This document shows positions 6,920 to 9,370 of a stretch of 9,370 nt of DNA, piece by piece. Both the position numbers and the translations under genes were made by a program. Each line of letters begins with the position of its first letter. Within the stretch, counting starts at the first letter, position 1. The stretch is from Planctomycetaceae bacterium UBA2972. Lineage in GTDB: Bacteria; Planctomycetota; Planctomycetia; Pirellulales; Pirellulaceae. The DNA is taken from the NCBI GenBank assembly GCA_002348315.1, contig DEAW01000042.1, forward strand, positions 1 through 9,370. The letters run 5' to 3'. The notes under the pieces were generated by a model. It saw only the letters and a list, made by a program, of their open reading frames with translations, searched no databases and was not told the origin of the DNA.

Positions 6920-6974
6920 AGGCAACGCACCCAAGGATCGATATTCGCACCTGCCTAACTACGCGATAAGCAGG
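6920..6974 (-). promoter_or_regulatory. Possible rpsA leader with mutually exclusive hairpins
   Basis: Read on the minus strand, the leader has three short segments in order: CCTGC (6970-6974), GGCAGG (6950-6955) and TGCCT (6920-6924). The middle segment can pair with the first (CCTGC/GCAGG, 15-nt loop) or, as AGGCA (6952-6956), with the third, but not with both. Both helices are only about 5 bp. Given that S1 is known to repress its own mRNA in E. coli, a regulatory leader is plausible, but this is inference. Confidence 0.3.
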
Positions 6975-6984
6975 CTTTTCTATG

Positions 6985-7013
6985 CTAATAGGGAGTTAAC
7001 CAACGACAGTTAA
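6985..7013 (-). promoter_or_regulatory. Candidate rpsA promoter
   Basis: On the minus strand TTAACT (7008-7013) and TATTAG (6985-6990) are separated by 17 bp, each matching the sigma-70 consensus at 4 of 6 bases. The start site would fall near 6978, giving a leader of about 95 nt before the rpsA ATG. The -35 element lies within a pair of GTTAAC palindromes. Confidence 0.4.
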
Positions 7014-7014
7014 C
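6994..7014. repeat. Paired AGTTAAC direct repeat in the rpsA promoter
   Basis: AGTTAAC occurs at 6994-7000 and 7008-7014, 14 bp start to start. Each contains the palindrome GTTAAC, so the pair also reads as an inverted repeat. The copies lie in the spacer and -35 element of the candidate rpsA promoter and could be an operator, although two copies of a 7-mer can also arise by chance. Confidence 0.35.
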
Positions 7015-7089
7015 AATAAATCCCCTGAGCCGAACGAGTCATTCTATCATTGGACCTAACACCGGACAACGCTAAATCAACATCAGTAA

Positions 7090-7118
7090 TTGACGGAAAT
7101 AGTCTCCGATGTTAAAAG
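7090..7118 (+). promoter_or_regulatory. Candidate promoter for the small basic-protein gene
   Basis: TTGACG (7090-7095) and TAAAAG (7113-7118) are 17 bp apart on the plus strand. The -35 match is good (5/6) and the -10 match is weak. It lies about 75 bp upstream of the GTG start. Confidence 0.35.
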
Positions 7119-7182
7119 GAAAGAAGCATCACAACCATTCCGCACCAATTTACCGGTGCCAATTAATTGAAACACTTATAAA

Positions 7183-7186
7183 AGGA
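7183..7186 (+). promoter_or_regulatory. Ribosome-binding site supporting a GTG start at 7194
   Basis: AGGA, within AAAAGGATTCTCC, lies 7 nt before the GTG at 7194. An in-frame TAA at 7179-7181 excludes any earlier start, so this site fixes the translation start of the small gene. Confidence 0.7.
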
Positions 7187-7193
7187 TTCTCCG

Positions 7194-7376
7194 GTGGGAA
7201 GAAGCGAAAGAGCAAAAGAGATTCGGCGTCGACGTCAACGCAAAATAAAACTACAAAAGCTCGAAGACAAGTTCAAAAAGAGCAGCGGCGATACAAAGAA
7301 CAACGTAATGGATAAAGTCCGCGCCTTAACTCCCGGATATGAAACCGTTTATGAAAACTGGGGCGTCAACAAGTAA
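7194..7376 (+). CDS. Small basic protein of 60 residues (possibly DUF6800-like)
   Basis: The start is GTG at 7194, supported by a well-spaced AGGA and by an in-frame TAA just upstream. Residues 3-29 are strongly basic (MGRSERAKEIRRRRQRKIKL opens the protein) and would form a charged helix. Residues 30-38 form a polar linker, and the end (VRALTPGYETVYENWGVN) is less charged with several aromatics. No Cys, signal peptide or membrane segment is present. The composition suits a nucleic-acid- or ribosome-associated protein, but nothing proves that. From memory it resembles small planctomycetal proteins annotated as DUF6800. It has its own candidate promoter and shares a terminator with dnaK, so it appears to be a genuine single gene rather than a chance frame. 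It lies between two abundant-protein genes (rpsA, dnaK) on the opposite strand. Confidence 0.8.
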   Translation: MGRSERAKEIRRRRQRKIKLQKLEDKFKKSSGDTKNNVMDKVRALTPGYETVYENWGVNK

Positions 7377-7415
7377 CACTTCAGTACGGTCCTCCAGACC
7401 GGTAATAAGCCGAAG

Positions 7416-7451
7416 AAAAAGGGTTGCCAAGACGTTTTGGCAACCCTTTTT
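7416..7451. terminator. Bidirectional terminator shared by the small gene and dnaK
   Basis: Arms AAAAAGGGTTGCCAA (7416-7430) and its exact complement (7437-7451) form a 15-bp stem with a 6-nt loop. The A and T tracts at the ends give a U run in either direction. It lies 40 bp past the small gene's stop and about 20 bp past the dnaK stop, in a convergent arrangement. Confidence 0.92.
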
Positions 7452-7471
7452 TCATAATCACTTGAAGCCGG

Positions 7472-9370
7472 CTATTCTTCGTCTTCTCCCGCTTCGTCGT
7501 CCTTGACTTCGAATTCTGCGTCGATCGCATCATCATCCTTCACATCTTCGGCTGCGTCATCGCTGCCACCATCGGCCTGAGCCGCCTGGTATAGCACTTG
7601 CGATAATGCCTGCGAAGTCTGCTCCAGTTCAGACACGGCGGTATCAATCTCCGTCTTGTCTTCTCCTTTGGCAGATTCTTTCACTTTTTCAATAGCCGCT
7701 TCTACAGGCTTGAGGTCATCTTCGCCTAGCTTGTCTTTGTTTTCGTCTATCAACTTTTCAAGTTGATAGACTAATTGGTCGGCTTTATTGCGAGCTTCCA
7801 CTAGCTCGAATTGCTTTTTATCTTCCTCTGCATGCTCATCTGCATCCTGACGCATTCGTTCGATTTCGTCATCATCCAGACCGGCGGAATCTTCAATTCT
7901 AACGCTGGCTTCTTTTTGCGTACCCAGATCGCGAGCCGACACATTGAGGATTCCGTTCTGGTCGATATCGAATTTAACCTCAATCTGCGGTACGCCACGT
8001 GGTGCAGGTGGAATACCTTCCAGGTTAAATTCACCCAGCACTTTATTATTCGCAGCCATTTTGCGTTCGCCTTGAAAGACTTTAACCGTCACGGCGGGCT
8101 GGTTATCCGCGGCCGTACTGAACACCTGTTTTTTCTCAATAGGAATCGTCGTGTTGCGTTCCACAATCGGCGTCAGCACGCCGCCTTCCGTTTCGATGCC
8201 TAGCGTCAGCGGTGTCACGTCCAATAGCAGGACATCGGTTCGATCGCCTGACAAAACACTTCCCTGAATCGCCGCGCCCAAGGCAACCACTTCATCAGGA
8301 TTCACTCCCTGATGTGGTGCTTTTCCGAAAATGGACTGAACCATTTCCCGTACTTTGGGAACGCGAGTCGAACCACCTACCAGGACAATTTCGTCGATAT
8401 CGGAAGGGCTCAAACCAGCATCTGACAGTGCCTGCTCGACTGGTTTGCGGCAGCGGGTGATCAGATCATCCACCAGCTCTTCAAATTTCGCCTGTGTAAT
8501 GGTTTGCTGTAAGTGCTTAGGCCCGTTCGCATCTGCGGTGATAAACGGCAGGTTAATGTCCGTCGATGGGACGCTACTCAATTCCTTCTTGGCTTTTTCA
8601 CAGGCTTCCTGTAGTCGCTGTAACGCCATGGTATCTTCGCGCAAATCGACGCCACTTTCAGCCTTAAACTGGTCGGCAACATAATTAATCAATGCTTCGT
8701 CAAAATCATCACCGCCAAGCTGAGTATCACCCGATGTGGAAACAACCTGGAAGACGCGACTCGACCCGTCGCCGCTTTCCGTATCCGCTACTTCAAGCAC
8801 CGACACATCAAACGTCCCTCCGCCGAGATCAAAGACAACAATCCGTTCGTCTGATTTCTTGTCCAGTCCGTAGGCCAGTGCGGCGGCTGTCGGTTCATTA
8901 ATAATTCGAGCTACTTCGAGACCTGCAATTTGTCCGGCATCTTTGGTCGCTTGTCGTTGAGCATCATTAAAATAAGCAGGAACCGTAATAACTGCTTTAT
9001 TTACCTTATGACCCAGGTAGGATTCAGCCGCTTCTTTTAACTTGCGTAAGGTTTTGGCAGAAACTTCCTGTGGCGTGTAATCATTGCCGTCGATGCGAAT
9101 CTGCGTGTAACCATTGTCGCCTTTGCTTACCTCATAAGGGACCATCTTGTCTGCATCGGTCGTCTCGGCAAAACGCCGACCCATAAACCTTTTGACCGAA
9201 TAAACTGTACGCTGTGGGTTAGTTACAGCTTGTCGTCGGGCAGGTTCACCAACGTGAGTCTCGCCACCATCTGAATAAGCTACAACACTTGGTGTCAATC
9301 GACTACCTTCCGGGTTAGGAATCACTTTTGGATCTGAACCCTCAACGACAGCAACAACCGAATTGGTCGT
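7472..9370 (-). CDS. dnaK: Chaperone DnaK (Hsp70), N-terminus cut by the window edge
   Basis: 632 residues are visible. The frame stays open to the right edge, where it reads TTNSVVAVVEG, the end of the Hsp70 GIDLGTTNS signature, so about ten codons are missing. DnaK is the cytosolic ATP-dependent chaperone working with DnaJ and GrpE. Window residues 181-190 (DLGGGTFDVS) and 329-340 (VLVGGSTRVPKV) are the other two Hsp70 signatures of the ATPase domain. The interdomain linker VLLLDV is at 380-385, followed by the substrate-binding beta domain (TPLTLGIETEGG, NGILNVSARD) and the helical lid. The end is Asp/Glu-rich: the usual DAEFEEVK-type end is present as DAEFEVKDD, followed by EAGEDEE. An internal GTG at 9325 is Val in the middle of the conserved N-terminal domain and not a start. 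The promoter and any heat-shock operator lie outside the window. Transcription ends at the bidirectional terminator at 7416-7451. Confidence 0.98.
   Translation of the reverse strand, partial: TTNSVVAVVEGSDPKVIPNPEGSRLTPSVVAYSDGGETHVGEPARRQAVTNPQRTVYSVKRFMGRRFAETTDADKMVPYEVSKGDNGYTQIRIDGNDYTPQEVSAKTLRKLKEAAESYLGHKVNKAVITVPAYFNDAQRQATKDAGQIAGLEVARIINEPTAAALAYGLDKKSDERIVVFDLGGGTFDVSVLEVADTESGDGSSRVFQVVSTSGDTQLGGDDFDEALINYVADQFKAESGVDLREDTMALQRLQEACEKAKKELSSVPSTDINLPFITADANGPKHLQQTITQAKFEELVDDLITRCRKPVEQALSDAGLSPSDIDEIVLVGGSTRVPKVREMVQSIFGKAPHQGVNPDEVVALGAAIQGSVLSGDRTDVLLLDVTPLTLGIETEGGVLTPIVERNTTIPIEKKQVFSTAADNQPAVTVKVFQGERKMAANNKVLGEFNLEGIPPAPRGVPQIEVKFDIDQNGILNVSARDLGTQKEASVRIEDSAGLDDDEIERMRQDADEHAEEDKKQFELVEARNKADQLVYQLEKLIDENKDKLGEDDLKPVEAAIEKVKESAKGEDKTEIDTAVSELEQTSQALSQVLYQAAQADGGSDDAAEDVKDDDAIDAEFEVKDDEAGEDEE

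Larger units (their letters stand above)
6884..7193. other. 310-bp divergent intergenic region between rpsA and the small basic-protein gene
   Basis: No convincing gene is seen here. The left half carries the proposed rpsA leader (hairpin segments at 6920-6974) and promoter (6985-7013). The right half carries a candidate promoter for the small gene (7090-7118) and its ribosome-binding site (7183-7186). A plus-strand frame opening at 7109 crosses the region but overlaps the better-supported small gene in another frame. Confidence 0.6.

Noticed and set aside
7141..7162. GCACC...GGTGC inverted repeat upstream of the small gene
   Set aside because: Only about 5 bp with an 8-nt loop; too weak to call an operator or riboswitch.
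7109..7315. Plus-strand 68-codon frame overlapping the small basic-protein gene
   Set aside because: It is out of frame with the GTG gene; its basic composition comes from reading the same A/G-rich DNA, and its own start has no clearly better context.
9325..9370. GTG at 9325 as the dnaK start
   Set aside because: The frame continues upstream with TTNSVVAVVEG, the conserved Hsp70 N-terminus, so the gene is cut by the window rather than starting here.

Overview
The window most likely comes from a planctomycete. Three things point there: a secreted, probable outer-membrane protein of a type I associate with that phylum; a lone S1-family sulfatase; and a 60-residue basic protein resembling small planctomycetal orphans. 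Base composition is moderate, near half G+C by eye. The conserved genes (dnaK, rpsA, a sigma-70 gene, apt) show this is ordinary chromosome. I see no phage, insertion sequence, integron, CRISPR array, tRNA or rRNA. These assignments come from reading motifs, not from a database search.

Layout from left to right. Positions 1-273 (minus) hold the first 91 codons of a very acidic, unidentified protein that continues off the left edge. A strong intrinsic terminator at 363-393 ends the next minus-strand gene, a secreted probable beta-barrel protein (437-1642). A 238-bp divergent spacer separates that gene from a plus-strand sulfatase (1881-3317). The sulfatase stop codon lies one base from the stop of a convergent minus-strand apt gene (3319-3831). 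apt sits directly behind a group-2-like sigma-70 factor gene (3841-4710), and its ribosome-binding site overlaps the sigma stop codon, so the two look like one translationally coupled operon. Upstream of these is rpsA (4919-6883), with six S1 domains, a long acidic tail and its own terminator at 4847-4886. A 310-bp divergent region holds the rpsA leader and the upstream region of a small plus-strand gene (7194-7376, GTG start). That gene and dnaK (7472-9370, minus, missing about its first ten codons) converge on a shared bidirectional terminator at 7416-7451.

Functionally this is a housekeeping neighbourhood: translation (S1), transcription initiation (sigma), purine salvage (Apt) and protein folding (DnaK), with two lineage-specific genes (sulfatase and barrel protein) on the left. 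I found no convincing undescribed multi-gene system. The items most worth checking are the rpsA leader, which has mutually exclusive hairpins and no Shine-Dalgarno sequence; the acidic tail and glycine-rich island of S1; the sigma-apt coupling; and the small basic protein.
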